64,000 nt of DNA from DSVZ01 sp964568145 (GTDB taxonomy: Bacteria; Verrucomicrobiota; Verrucomicrobiia; Limisphaerales; J093), in NCBI GenBank assembly GCA_964568145.1, contig CAZMOZ010000001.1, positions 248,001 through 312,000 on the forward strand, given 5' to 3'. A program made the position numbers and the translations under genes. Each line of letters begins with the position of its first letter. The first letter of the stretch is position 1. Under the pieces are notes generated by a model, which saw nothing but the letters and a program-made list of their open reading frames with translations, searched no databases and had not been told where the DNA came from. This document shows, piece after piece, positions 17,701-26,652 of the stretch.

Positions 17701-18016
17701 ACCGGCGCAATGGGTCGGACGGTCGCGCGGTCCGACCTGGAGACGGCGGGCGAGGCGTTGTCGGATCCTGCCCTTCCATTTTGGAATGCGAATTTCGGAA
17801 TGGCCCCGAGGTTGCGGACTTGGGGCTTTGCGCTTTGAACTTGGGACTTGAAACTTTGGACGTCGTTGCAGGAAGCCGGTATGCGCCGCGAACCCGCTGT
17901 CCGGGATTATGCCGTTGACGCCACGGAAGCGCCGCTTTCACATTTCCGCCGCCAGGCTGGGAGATCCGCTCGTTTTGCGGTTCCGGCTGTGGCTTGACCC
18001 CTGAACTCGACATCGC
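17701..18016. other. Intergenic spacer with TTGAACTTGGGACTT motif
   Basis: 316 bp with no gene. The stretch CTTTGAACTTGGGACTTGA (about 17832-17850) recurs near 30.08 kb and, in part, at 7.26 kb. No promoter or RNA recognised. Confidence 0.4.
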
Positions 18017-19243
18017 ATGAACTTGGACACGCTGTACACGGAACTGACGCTCAAGACCAACGCCAAGCTGGCGCTCATCGTGCTCGACGGCCTGGGTGAC
18101 CTGGCCACGACCACGCAAGGTTGCCTGACCCCGCTGGAGGCCGCGCGCACGCCCAACCTCGACGCCCTCGTGGCTGAGGGTTGCGCCCAAGGCCGCATGA
18201 TCCCCGTGGCGCCGGGCATTACGCCGGGCAGCGGCCCCGGGCATCTGGCGCTCTTTGGCTATGACCCGCTCGAGTTCCAGGTCGGCCGCGGCGTGATCGA
18301 GGCGCTGGGGCTGGGCGTCGAGTTAAAGGCCGGCGACGTGGCCGCGCGCGCGAACTTCTGCACGCTGGACGACCGGGGCATCGTCACCGACCGCCGCGCC
18401 GGGCGCATTGACACCGCGGTTTGCGAAAGGCTCTGTGCTCTGCTCGCGCGGAACGTCAAGCAGGTGGGCGACGCCGAGGTCATCATCCAGGCCGGCAAGG
18501 GGCACCGGTTCGTGGTGATCTTCCGCGGCAAGGGACTGGAAGGGCCGTTGACCGACGCCGACCCGCATCGCGAAGGGCTGCCCGTTCCCGCGGCGAAGCC
18601 GCTGTCCGCCAAATCCGCCAAACAGAAGAAGACGGCGGAACTCGTGGCTGAGTTTTACCGGCAGGCGCTGCCGGTCATCGTGGGCGAGCGTCCGGCGAAC
18701 GGCTTCCTGATGCGCGGCATCGCGCACCAGCCGGCCATCCCGCTCTTCGAGGAGCGTTACAGGCTCAAGCCCGCCTGCCTGGCGGTGTACCCGATGTACA
18801 AGGGCCTGGCCCAGCTCGTGGGCATGACCAAGATCGAGGGGCCACAGACCCTCGCGCAGCAGTTCGAGCGCTACCTCGCCGAGTACGACCGCTATGACTT
18901 CTTCTTCATCCACTACAAGTACACGGACATGCACGGCGAGGACGGGAACTTCGAGGCCAAGAAGCAGGCCATCGAGGAGTTCGACGCCGCGCTGCCGATC
19001 CTGTTGCGGAAGAAGCCGGACGTGATCGCGATCACCGGCGACCACTCCACGCCCTGCGCGATGAAGGGCCATTCGTGGCACCCGCAGCCGGTGCTGCTGC
19101 ACTCGGCGCTCAGCGGCACCGACAAGCTGGAGCGCTTCACCGAAACCGGCGCCAACCTCGGCTCGCTCGGCGTCTTCGAGGCGAAGTACCTCATCCGCTA
19201 CATGCAGGCCAACGCGCGGATGTTCGACAAGTTCGGGGCCTGA
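18017..19243 (+). CDS. apgM: 2,3-bisphosphoglycerate-independent phosphoglycerate mutase, archaeal type
   Basis: Interconverts 3- and 2-phosphoglycerate in glycolysis/gluconeogenesis in the cytoplasm. At 408 residues it has the size of the ApgM family rather than the 510-residue GpmI. Alkaline-phosphatase-superfamily markers are LIVLDGLGDL at the N-terminus, TPGSGPGHLALFGYDP, FFFIHYKYTDMHGEDG and ITGDHSTPCAMKGHSWHP near the C-terminus, which together supply the expected two-metal site. The spacer holds the promoter; a nucleotidyltransferase follows 117 bp downstream. Confidence 0.93.
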   Translation: MNLDTLYTELTLKTNAKLALIVLDGLGDLATTTQGCLTPLEAARTPNLDALVAEGCAQGRMIPVAPGITPGSGPGHLALFGYDPLEFQVGRGVIEALGLGVELKAGDVAARANFCTLDDRGIVTDRRAGRIDTAVCERLCALLARNVKQVGDAEVIIQAGKGHRFVVIFRGKGLEGPLTDADPHREGLPVPAAKPLSAKSAKQKKTAELVAEFYRQALPVIVGERPANGFLMRGIAHQPAIPLFEERYRLKPACLAVYPMYKGLAQLVGMTKIEGPQTLAQQFERYLAEYDRYDFFFIHYKYTDMHGEDGNFEAKKQAIEEFDAALPILLRKKPDVIAITGDHSTPCAMKGHSWHPQPVLLHSALSGTDKLERFTETGANLGSLGVFEAKYLIRYMQANARMFDKFGA

Positions 19244-19360
19244 GACCGGGAACTGCCAGGGCGCCAAGGCCGCCAAGGAAGTGAAGGAGCCGGATTCCAG
19301 GCTGGACTGGGTTGCGCCCTCCTGACCCTGGCGCTCCTGGCGTCTGGGCGGTTGGATTCC

Positions 19361-20113
19361 ATGAAAGCAGTCATTCTCGCCGCGGGCAAAGGCACCCGCA
19401 TGAAGGAGCTCACCAACGAGCTGCCCAAGCCCATGCTGCGCGTGCGCGGCCGGCCGATCCTCGAGCACATCCTCGAAGGTCTGCGCGGCGCCGGCATCCG
19501 CGAGTTTTGCATCGTGACCGGCTGGCGCTGCGAGACCATCGAGTCGCACTTCGCCGACGGCGCGCGCTGGGGGGTGAGCATCCGGTTCGTGGAGCAGAAG
19601 GTTCAGGACGGCACGGGCAAGGCGCCGGAACTGGCGAGGGAATTCGTCGGCGCGGAGCCATTTCTCCTCACGTACGGCGACATCCTGGTCCGGCCCGAGA
19701 CGTACGGCCGGATGCTCCGGCGCTTTGGTGAAGCGGACTTCAGCGGCCTGCTGGCCGTCACCGCCGGTCAGGACGTGACGAAAGGCGCGATCAACTTCTT
19801 TGACGACCAGTTCTGCCTGCGCAAGCTGGTCGAAAAGCCGACCCCGGCCCAGCTCGAGGCATTGCGCGCCGCCGGCTGGCTCCGGCCGGGCGACCCCGTG
19901 TGGTACAACGCCGGCATCTACATCTTCCGGCCGGTGGTTTTCGAGTACACGGCACGGCTGCAGAAGTCGCCCCGCAACGAATACGAACTGACCGACGCCA
20001 TCATCGCCATGGTCGAGACCGGGCACCGCATCGCCGGCCTCAAGATCGAAGGCCGCTGGGTGGACGTGCGCGACCCCGGCGTGCTGGCGGCGCTCGAACG
20101 TGGAGAACTCTGA
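19361..20113 (+). CDS. Sugar-1-phosphate nucleotidyltransferase
   Basis: 250 residues from ATG 19361 (MKAVILAAGKGTRM), the standard N-terminus of the NTP-transferase fold; a TTG three codons upstream is less likely. The nucleotide-binding signature AAGKGTRMKELTNELPKPML is complete. LTYGDILVRP and VEKPTPAQ correspond to the metal-binding and sugar-binding parts, and VDVRDPGVLAALERGEL ends the protein. It probably activates glucose- or mannose-1-phosphate with dTTP, UTP or GTP; the exact base and sugar cannot be assigned. Its 3' end overlaps a possible GTG start of the esterase, suggesting coupling. Confidence 0.85.
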   Translation: MKAVILAAGKGTRMKELTNELPKPMLRVRGRPILEHILEGLRGAGIREFCIVTGWRCETIESHFADGARWGVSIRFVEQKVQDGTGKAPELAREFVGAEPFLLTYGDILVRPETYGRMLRRFGEADFSGLLAVTAGQDVTKGAINFFDDQFCLRKLVEKPTPAQLEALRAAGWLRPGDPVWYNAGIYIFRPVVFEYTARLQKSPRNEYELTDAIIAMVETGHRIAGLKIEGRWVDVRDPGVLAALERGEL

Positions 20114-20117
20114 CCTC

Positions 20118-20753
20118 ATGCTCACCCACGAACTCATTCGCGCGCGCGATCCCCAGTCGCGGCGGCTGCTGGTGGTCCTGCACGGCCTTGGCGACAGCAT
20201 GGACGGCTACCGCTGGATGCCCGGCGAACTGGGCCTGCCGTGGCTGAACTACCTGCTCGTCAACGCGCCGGACGACTACTTCGGCGGCTATTCGTGGTAC
20301 GACATCTACGGCGACGCCGCGCCGGGCGTGGCGCGGAGCCGGCGATTGCTCACGGAGTTGCTGGACAGCCTGCCCCCGCGGGGTTTCGAGTCCGCGCAGA
20401 CCGCGTTGCTCGGCTTTTCGCAAGGCTGCTTGATCGCCCTTGAAACCGGACTGCGCCATCCACGCCGGCTGGCCGGGCTGATCGGCGTGAGCGGCTACAT
20501 CCAGGACGTGGCCACGCTGCTACAAGAGCTGTCGCCGGCCTCCCGGGAACAGCGCATCCTCATGACCCACGGCCGGCAGGACCCGCTGATTCCGATCGAG
20601 CCGGTGCGCAAGCAGGCGGAATTGCTGCGCCAGGCCGGCCTGGACCTCACCTGGCGCGAGTTCGACAAACCCCACACCATCGCCGGCGAGGAGGAGCTGG
20701 CGGTGATCCGGGAGTTCATCGAAGGCAGCTTTCGCGCGCCGGTGCCGGCTTGA
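20118..20753 (+). CDS. Serine esterase of the phospholipase/carboxylesterase family
   Basis: About 211 residues, alpha/beta hydrolase of the YpfH/EstB type. Signatures are VVLHGLGDSMDGY (oxyanion region), GFSQGCLIAL with the nucleophile Ser, and the acid Asp in HGRQDPLIP with His in KPHTIAGEEE. No signal peptide, so cytoplasmic. A GGAG lies 12 bases before the ATG at 20118; an in-frame GTG at 20100, inside the previous gene, is the alternative start. Substrate unknown. Confidence 0.8.
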   Translation: MLTHELIRARDPQSRRLLVVLHGLGDSMDGYRWMPGELGLPWLNYLLVNAPDDYFGGYSWYDIYGDAAPGVARSRRLLTELLDSLPPRGFESAQTALLGFSQGCLIALETGLRHPRRLAGLIGVSGYIQDVATLLQELSPASREQRILMTHGRQDPLIPIEPVRKQAELLRQAGLDLTWREFDKPHTIAGEEELAVIREFIEGSFRAPVPA

Positions 20754-20785
20754 GGTGTGTCACCCGGCCTGGTACTTTCGCGGCC

Positions 20786-21583
20786 GTGAAACGGGTTCTT
20801 TGTTCCGTCCTTGGATTGCTGGCGTGCCTCCTGGCCTTCGCGCACCTCGCGGGCTGCGCCAGGGAGACGGTCACCGGCCGCAAGCAGTTCATCCTCATCA
20901 GTCCGTCGGAGGAAATGCAGCTTGGGCTCAGCGAATTCACCAAGCTCAAGCAGCAGGTGCCGATCAGCAAGGACGCCGCCGCCCAGGCCATGGTGCGGCG
21001 CGTCGGCGAGCGCATCGCCGCCGTGGCCGACCTGCCGGACGCGCAATGGGAATTCGTCCTGTTTGAAAACCCACAGCCGAACGCCTTTTGCCTGCCCGGC
21101 GGCAAGGTGGGCGTTTACACGGGCATCCTGCCGATCACCCAGGACGAAGCCGGCCTGGCCACGGTGATCGGCCACGAGGTGGCGCACGCCGCCGCCCGGC
21201 ACGGCGCCGAGCGCATCAGCCAGGGCATGGCGCTCAACGTTTTGGGCAGCGTGGCCAGCAGCTACCTGGGGCGCGAAAGCCCCGACGCGCAGCCGTACTT
21301 CGACACCGCTTACGGCCTGGGCACGCAACTGGGCGTGGTGCTCCCGCACAGCCGGGCCCAGGAAGCGCGCGCGGACCAGATCGGCCTGATCTACATGGCG
21401 CGGGCCGGCTACCCGCCGGAGGCGGCGGTGGCGTTCTGGCAGCGCTTCGCCGAGTACAACCGACGCCACGGCGGTTCACAGTTGCTCTGGTTCCTGCGCA
21501 CGCATCCGCTGGACGAAGACCGCATCGCCAACCTGCAGAAATACCTGCCCGCCGCCCGCCAGGAGTTCCGGCCGGCGAAGTAA
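20786..21583 (+). CDS. M48-family zinc metalloprotease, lipoprotein
   Basis: 265 residues from GTG 20786, which gives a lipoprotein signal MKRVLCSVLGLLACLLAF ending in the lipobox LAGC. The gluzincin motif HEVAH supplies two zinc ligands and the Glu base, and the third ligand is in QEARADQIG. CLPGGKVGVYTGIL is typical of BepA/LoiP-like outer-membrane quality-control proteases. Likely anchored in the periplasmic leaflet. It lies 32 bp after the esterase and converges with rnd across a hairpin. Confidence 0.88.
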   Translation: MKRVLCSVLGLLACLLAFAHLAGCARETVTGRKQFILISPSEEMQLGLSEFTKLKQQVPISKDAAAQAMVRRVGERIAAVADLPDAQWEFVLFENPQPNAFCLPGGKVGVYTGILPITQDEAGLATVIGHEVAHAAARHGAERISQGMALNVLGSVASSYLGRESPDAQPYFDTAYGLGTQLGVVLPHSRAQEARADQIGLIYMARAGYPPEAAVAFWQRFAEYNRRHGGSQLLWFLRTHPLDEDRIANLQKYLPAARQEFRPAK

Positions 21584-21602
21584 TCCGCCGTCGGTTCAGC
21601 CC

Positions 21603-21657
21603 GAAAACCGAAGTTGGGCAGGCGGGACGCACCACGCCGCGGCCAACTTCGGTTTTC
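21603..21657. terminator. Hairpin repeat copy 1, bidirectional terminator-like
   Basis: Perfect inverted repeat GAAAACCGAAGTTGG (21603-21617) and CCAACTTCGGTTTTC (21643-21657), 25-base loop, between convergent M48 and rnd genes. The interior, GCAGGCGGGACGCAC, is identical in the copy at 48.1 kb. It can serve as a terminator in both directions (T-run TTTTC on one strand, GAAAA on the other), but the conserved loop argues for a repeat family. Confidence 0.6.
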
Positions 21658-21661
21658 AGGT

Positions 21662-22720
21662 TCAGTGCTGGAGCAGCTCGCGCTGCCAGGGCAGCAGTTC
21701 CGCGGCGTGCTTGTCCCAATCCGCCGCCAGCCGGACCAACGTGCCGCGGCTGGCGATGAGCGTGGGATCAATGCCCAGCCGGTCGGCCGCGCGGTCGCGG
21801 CGGTGACGCAGCCGGTCCAGGAAATGTTTCTGCGCCTGGCTCAGCCGCAGGTGACGGTGCCGGCGTGGCTGCGGCCAGGCCGACTCCGGCAGGCTCAAGG
21901 CGCGTTCCAAGGCTTCTTCCAGGCGGGCGCGACGACGCGGCGAGTAGCGGACCGGAATCAATTCGGTCAAGGACTGGCGGTTGGCGGTGGCCACGGCGAG
22001 TTCGAAGAGCTGGTCATGGCTGAGCACGAAGAACGGTGGGCGGTTGGCGGCAATGGCCTCGCGTTGCCGCCAGTGCCAGAGTTCCCGGAGCACCGCCTGG
22101 CCAAACGGGCTCAGGCGGTCGGCGCTTTTGATCCGCCACTCCTCGTCGCCGTCGTTGTCGGCCGGGCGGGTGGCGTCGTGGATGAGCTGCTGGCACATCT
22201 GAGCGTGCCATTCGAGGCGGCCTTTGGCGGCCAGCTGCGGGCGGAAGACCTCGCTCAGCGGGTGGAGATAATGCGAGTCGTTCCGCGCGTAGGCAATCAT
22301 GCGCTCGGTCAATGGCCGGCGGGACCAGTCCGCGCGCTGGGGTCCCTTTTCGAGTTCCACCCCCAGGAAACGGCGGACCAGGCTGTTCAGGCCGAACTCC
22401 GTCACGCCCAGCAGCCGCGCGGCGAGCATGGTGTCGAAGACCGCCGCCGGGCTGAATCCCGGGCCGCGATGCAGCAGGCGCAGGTCGTAATCGCCGCCAT
22501 GCAGCACGACTACGCGGCCGGCCAGCTCGCGCCACAGCGGCTGCAAATCCATCGCGGACAGCGGATCCACCAGTACGTCGCGGCCCGGGATGCTCAACTG
22601 CACCAGGCACAGCTTCTCCGGGAAGGAATGCAGGCTGTCGGCCTCGGTGTCGAGAGCCACCCAGGGAGCGGAGCGAAGGCGGGGCAGGAACTCGGCCAGC
22701 GCGGCATCCGTTGCGATCAC
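21662..22720 (-). CDS. rnd: Ribonuclease D
   Basis: 3'-to-5' exoribonuclease in tRNA 3'-end maturation. 352 residues, near the usual 370. DEDD-exonuclease motifs: WVALDTEADSLHSF (D, E), VVLHGGDYDLRLL (D), and YARNDSHYLHPL (Y and D). A C-terminal HRDC domain is present (RQREAIAANRPPFFVLS, then TELIPVRYSPRRR). It is directly downstream of a tRNA-Leu(GAG) gene on the same strand, 62 bp apart, so the tRNA and its processing nuclease may be co-transcribed. Confidence 0.92.
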   Translation of the reverse strand: MIATDAALAEFLPRLRSAPWVALDTEADSLHSFPEKLCLVQLSIPGRDVLVDPLSAMDLQPLWRELAGRVVVLHGGDYDLRLLHRGPGFSPAAVFDTMLAARLLGVTEFGLNSLVRRFLGVELEKGPQRADWSRRPLTERMIAYARNDSHYLHPLSEVFRPQLAAKGRLEWHAQMCQQLIHDATRPADNDGDEEWRIKSADRLSPFGQAVLRELWHWRQREAIAANRPPFFVLSHDQLFELAVATANRQSLTELIPVRYSPRRRARLEEALERALSLPESAWPQPRRHRHLRLSQAQKHFLDRLRHRRDRAADRLGIDPTLIASRGTLVRLAADWDKHAAELLPWQRELLQH

Positions 22721-22782
22721 GGACCGAGCCTAGCAGGCAGCCGGGAATTCGCAAAGGGGGCAGTGGAAGGCCGGGTTGGGGT

Positions 22783-22867
22783 TGGTGCGCTTGGCAGGAC
22801 TTGAACCTGCACGGGTTGCCCCACTACCACCTCAAAGTAGCGCGTCTGCCAATTCCGCCACAAGCGC
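22783..22867 (-). tRNA. tRNA-Leu(GAG)
   Basis: 85 nt with encoded CCA. Acceptor GCGCTTG pairs with CAAGCGC; the anticodon stem CTACT/GGTAG encloses TTGAGGT with anticodon GAG. A long variable arm (class II) and T-arm GCAGG-TTCAAGT-CCTGC are present. Reads CUC and CUU. Confidence 0.95.
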
Positions 22868-22926
22868 ACCCGTGAGCTGGATTGAACCACGTTTCCCCTT
22901 TGCCGCAAGCGCATTCTGGGCGCTGG

Positions 22927-23211
22927 GCGCAACTCACTATAGCGCCGGTCCAACCTCGTCGGGTGGGGCTCGACTCCGTCGAGATCTGGCCATTCGAGGC
23001 TGCGGCCGGCTTCCAGCATCAAAAAGGGGTGGTGGACAGTGGGCGGGGATTCGGGATGTGGCGGTAGCCGGCCCCTGGCCCGGGGGCCGGACCCGTCGCC
23101 CCTCAACGAGGAGCGACCTGCCTCAGCAGGTGGGGTGCCTGCGGCACGGCCCTAGCGAGGTCACCAGGGTCACTACAGTTCACCCGATGCCGGCGGGAAA
23201 TTGAGATGCGC
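22927..23211 (-). repeat. MITE-like element, subfamily A, copy A2
   Basis: 285 bp in the tRNA-pseudopilin spacer. The left end, GCGCAACTCACTATAGCG, and the right end, GGAAATTGAGATGCGC, are imperfect inverted repeats matching other copies. The interior includes GGCTCGACTCCGTCGAG (inverse orientation to A1) and the hairpin GGCCCCTGGCCCGGGGGCC-type block near 23070. No coding capacity. Confidence 0.6.
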
Positions 23212-23218
23212 CAACGGG

Positions 23219-23374
23219 CGCTAGAGCGTTTCCAATAAAACTGTGGCCGCTGGCGACAGCGTTTTTGGAGCGCGGCGTTCACGCCGCTTCCCCGCCCCTC
23301 TGCCCGCGCACGGTGCAGCGGGCTGAAGCCCGCGCTCCCCACGCGGCCACAGCTTTAATTAAACCGCTCTAGCG
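23219..23374. repeat. 156-bp inverted-repeat element
   Basis: The ends CGCTAGAGCG (23219-23228) and CGCTCTAGCG (23365-23374) are exact inverted copies, and the inner CTGTGGCCGC (23241-23250) pairs with GCGGCCACAG (23343-23352). Between them, the tracts TTTCCAATAAAA and TTTAATTAAA also pair partly, giving an imperfect terminal inverted repeat of about 32 bp. The interior contains GGAGCGCGGCGTTCACGCC. No ORF; MITE-like. Its right end contains the stop codon of the adjacent pseudopilin. Confidence 0.7.
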
Positions 23375-24238
23375 ATACCGTTTCCAGACCTCCAGATTGG
23401 CCACCCACATGCCCGGGCGCTTGGGATTGGCGTCGTAATCGGCCTTGATCCAGACCTTCTGCTTGGCCAGCCGGGCGGCGTGGCCGTCGTAAAAACCCAG
23501 ATTGGCGCCCTCGGAGTGGCGGTACAGCGTGGGGCCGCCCGTGCCCGCGTCCTTGTACTGCTGTACGCTGCCTTTCATACGCAGCTTGTCCCAGCCTTTC
23601 GTGTAGTCGGCGCCCTTCCATTGAGACCACCAGTCGTGGCCGTCGTGGAACATAAGTTTCGCGGACGGCTCCTGCACGTCGCTGAGCTTGTGGCCGGCGT
23701 GGCTCGTGCTGGCCAGCGCCCAACTGCGGCCGTCGGACGGGTACCAATCCTCGAAGTTGTAGCTGTAGCTGGTGAGCGTGCCGGTGTTGGCGCTGTCCGG
23801 CGCGCTGGGGTTGTTGGCGTAAGCGTACTTGGACGGCTTCCAGATGGCGGTGTCGGCCGGGCAGCGGAACTGGGTGGGCGTCTGCACCACCGAATTGCCG
23901 CTTTTGCCGTAGCCGATGATGTCGCGGTAGGTCGGGTTGGCCATCCAGAGCTGGGTGTCGCCGGTGGGCCGCAACTCGATCAGCGGCACGCACTGGTCGT
24001 TGTGGTCGCCGGCGTAAATCTGGTTGCCAATGGCGAATTGGCGGAGGTTGTTCAGGCAGCCGGCTTGGTGTCCGGAAGCCTTGGCGCGCTGCAACGCCGG
24101 CAGCAGCATCCCGGCCAGAATCGCGATGATGGCAATCACCACCAGCAGTTCGATGAGCGTGAAGCCGGCCGCGTGAGAGAGGTTCGGCGTTCTCTGCGGA
24201 CCACGAGCCGTGTGGGAAGGGGAACAGATGGCTTTCAT
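23369..24238 (-). CDS. Pseudopilin-like secreted protein (H-X9-DG type)
   Basis: 289 residues from the ATG at 24238 (MKAICSPSHTARGPQR). A long positively charged leader precedes the type IV prepilin signature GFTLIELLVVIAIIAILAGM. Cleavage after Gly and N-methylation of Phe are expected by a PilD-type peptidase, then export by a type II secretion-like system. The C-terminal HSEGANLGFYDGHAARLAKQ carries the H-X9-DG tail motif common in Planctomycetes/Verrucomicrobia. The stop codon lies in the end of the 156-bp inverted-repeat element, so the C-terminus (VWKRYR) may have been altered by insertion. Confidence 0.88.
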   Translation of the reverse strand: MKAICSPSHTARGPQRTPNLSHAAGFTLIELLVVIAIIAILAGMLLPALQRAKASGHQAGCLNNLRQFAIGNQIYAGDHNDQCVPLIELRPTGDTQLWMANPTYRDIIGYGKSGNSVVQTPTQFRCPADTAIWKPSKYAYANNPSAPDSANTGTLTSYSYNFEDWYPSDGRSWALASTSHAGHKLSDVQEPSAKLMFHDGHDWWSQWKGADYTKGWDKLRMKGSVQQYKDAGTGGPTLYRHSEGANLGFYDGHAARLAKQKVWIKADYDANPKRPGMWVANLEVWKRYR

Positions 24239-24307
24239 GGAACACTGCGAGCCTAGGCGGTGTCTCCGGTTCGCGCAAGCCTGCTCACGTCCGCAAAATT
24301 TGGATGA

Positions 24308-24555
24308 GCGCGTCTCACTTTGTGCCGTTCCGGCCTTGACGGTGTGGGGCGAGGGTCCGTCGAGCCCAAGCCTTTCGGGGCTGCGGTCGGCTTCCAGCGA
24401 CACGGCGAGAAAGCCCAACTCAGAAACTCAAAACGGGGTGGTGGGCAGTGGGCGGGGATTCGGCATCGGGTGGCCGGCCTCTGGCTCAGGGCCGGATCCG
24501 TCGCCCCCCAGCGAGGGGCGACCTGCCCCTGCGGGCGGCACGAAATTGAGATGCG
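24308..24555 (-). repeat. MITE-like element, subfamily A, copy A3
   Basis: 248 bp, best-defined ends on this side: GTCTCACTTTGTGCCG (24312-24327) and CGGCACGAAATTGAGATGCG (24536-24555). The interior includes GTCGAGCCCAAGCCTTTCGG, AGAAAGCCCAACTC and TGGGCAGTGGGCGGGGATTC, which recur in A2, A4 or A6. It occupies most of the 405-bp spacer before the pseudopilin start. Confidence 0.65.
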
Positions 24556-24643
24556 ACCAATTTGGATGCCCCAATAAGAGTCCGATCTGGTTCCCCATTT
24601 TCGTCGCCTCGGCCAGTGGGCAGAGCCGGGTCCGAGCGGGCGC

Positions 24644-25627
24644 TTACTGCGCTGGAGCGGCGGCGGCTTGTTCCTTGTGTTCGATGCCTCGCGCCACGCG
24701 GGCCTTCATGTCCGCCAGGCCGGGGTGGATGGCGGTTTCGAGATACCTGCGGGCTTCGGCGTAGCGGCCGTACATGCCCGCCAGCCGCGCCATGTGGATG
24801 GCCACGCCCTGGCGGTCGAGATCGTCGCGGGCGAGCTTCTCGGCGTCGCGCCAGGCCTGCAGGCCCTCCTCGATGAGGGCGTCCGCGCGCGCGCGGCTGG
24901 CATCGTTCGTCACCGCCGGGACTTCCAGCATGTAGTATATCTGGGCCAGGTCGGTCGCGAGCTTGAAGTCGCTGGGCCGCAGGGCGCGGGCGTCGCGGTA
25001 GAGCGCCAGCGCCTTGCGCAGCACCGCTTGGTCGTCTGGCAGGTTGTAGATCTCGCGGGCATCGACGCGGAAGACCGCCACAGCGGTGGCGAGGTTGGCG
25101 CGGTAAAGCGGTTCCTGTGGTGCCAGTTCAACCGCCTTGGCGAAGTACTCGATGCATTTCCGCGTCGGGCCGAAGTGGCTGAAGTGATCCGCGAGGTTGT
25201 TCCAGGTAACCGGGTTCTCGGGCTCGAGCTCGCGCGCCTTCTCCCATTGGTCCACGGCGTCGTCGAACCGGCCCAGATCGCTGAGCAGACTCCCGTAAGC
25301 CAGCCGGGCGCGGGTGTGCCGGGGGTGGCGGCGCAGGAAGTCCACGTAATCGGCCTCGACCTGCTCGAAGCGCTGCCGGATGCGCGCGTTCAGGGTGAGC
25401 GCGCCGGGCTGGTCGGGCTTGCCCTCGGCTTCCTTGATCCATTCGTCCACCTCGGCTTGGGCCTCGTCGTCTTGCTCGAGCAAGCGCTGGAATTCGCGCT
25501 CGACCGGATCGGCGGGATTGACGACCGGCACGGCAATGCCGGTGGTGCGGGCGACCGCATTGCTGGCGGCCAGCACCTGGTTGGTGCTCAGCCAGGCGGA
25601 CAACAGACCCAGAAGCAACTCATTCAC
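24644..25627 (-). CDS. TPR-repeat protein, probably exported
   Basis: 327 residues from GTG 25627. The N-terminus MNELLLGLLSAWLSTNQVLA is short and hydrophobic, so a weak signal peptide or anchor is possible. From about residue 90, tetratricopeptide units are visible: ARLAYGSLLSDLGRFDDAVD, WNNLADHFSHFGPTRKCIEY and ATDLAQIYYMLEVP, ending AGMYGRYAEARRYLETAI. TPRs mediate protein contacts; the partner is unknown. Its neighbours, both pseudopilins, suggest an export-linked role, which is speculative. Confidence 0.7.
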   Translation of the reverse strand: MNELLLGLLSAWLSTNQVLAASNAVARTTGIAVPVVNPADPVEREFQRLLEQDDEAQAEVDEWIKEAEGKPDQPGALTLNARIRQRFEQVEADYVDFLRRHPRHTRARLAYGSLLSDLGRFDDAVDQWEKARELEPENPVTWNNLADHFSHFGPTRKCIEYFAKAVELAPQEPLYRANLATAVAVFRVDAREIYNLPDDQAVLRKALALYRDARALRPSDFKLATDLAQIYYMLEVPAVTNDASRARADALIEEGLQAWRDAEKLARDDLDRQGVAIHMARLAGMYGRYAEARRYLETAIHPGLADMKARVARGIEHKEQAAAAPAQ

Positions 25628-25722
25628 GCGCCGAGTTTAGACGAGCCGGCCAGCCCGCACAAACCCGGCTTTCTGGCCGGGAATATCCTTTCAAGCCCAG
25701 GTCACCGCCGGGCGCGATGCAA

Positions 25723-26529
25723 TCAGTACAGCGGGTCGTAATATTCCCGCAACGTGCCGATCCGCGGCGCGACCAGTTCGACGTGGCCGTCCACGAACGC
25801 CACGGTGCCCCGGCCCTTTTGCATGAACTCGCGCTGCTGGTTGAGCAGATTCATCTTGCGCCCGAATTTGTGCCGCCCGGTGATCACATTGCCCGGCGGC
25901 ACCCAGCGGCCGTCGTCAATGACCGACTCGTTGTGGAACCGGTCGCTGTTTTCGTCCAGGAACATGATCTTCTGCGTCGGGTTCTTCACCGAGGCGCTCT
26001 TGAAATGCAACGGCGGGACACCCTGTCCGTAAAGGGAGGAGATGCCATGGTTGTCGAGGCCGTCCACGAAGCTCGTCAGCGAGTAGCTGTACAGGTACGG
26101 GTTGGACCCGCTGGGGGCCCGGCGCCAGGTGGCCTCGCGTTCGGGAGCGTCGCGGTCGGACGGGCAGCGGAACAGGTTGGTCGTGAAGTTGCCGATGTAC
26201 CGGGCGATGGCGCTGTTCTGGACGTTCGTGAAATAGGACGGCGGCAGGCTGGGGTCGTTCGACGGCCGGAGGGTGAGGTTCCAGAACACCCAGTCCTCCT
26301 TCATGGCCACGTACGCGCCCTTGGAGGCCGTGCCGGGGTAGATGTCCTTGTTGTCGTCCACGTACATTTGCATGGCCAGGGCAAGCTGCTTCAAATTGCT
26401 GCGGCAGACGGACTGCTGGCCTTTCTCCTTGGCCCTGGCCAGCGCGGGCAGCAGCATCCCGGCCAGGATGGCGATGATGGCAATGACAACCAGCAGCTCA
26501 ATGAGCGTGAACCCGCGTTGCTTTTTCAT
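25723..26529 (-). CDS. Pseudopilin-like secreted protein (H-X9-DG type)
   Basis: 268 residues from the ATG at 26529, which starts MKKQRGFTLIELLVVIAIIA, the classical short type IV prepilin leader cleaved after Gly. The frame is open upstream, but the added residues lack a leader. The C-terminal RGTVAFVDGHVELVAPRIG carries a VDGH variant of the tail motif. Probable substrate of a PilD peptidase and type II-like secretion. The encoded C-terminal domain is like the pseudopilin at 23.4 kb but diverged, suggesting paralogues. Confidence 0.88.
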   Translation of the reverse strand: MKKQRGFTLIELLVVIAIIAILAGMLLPALARAKEKGQQSVCRSNLKQLALAMQMYVDDNKDIYPGTASKGAYVAMKEDWVFWNLTLRPSNDPSLPPSYFTNVQNSAIARYIGNFTTNLFRCPSDRDAPEREATWRRAPSGSNPYLYSYSLTSFVDGLDNHGISSLYGQGVPPLHFKSASVKNPTQKIMFLDENSDRFHNESVIDDGRWVPPGNVITGRHKFGRKMNLLNQQREFMQKGRGTVAFVDGHVELVAPRIGTLREYYDPLY

Positions 26530-26652
26530 GGCATCAGTTGGTGATGGCCCAACGGTCGCCAAGCCCGCGCGAGGTGTCAAGGGTGGGCACCCAAAGGCAC
26601 AGGCGGTGGTTGCGGGCGGAGGGCGGGGCTTCGTCGTTGGGGGCAGTGAAGA

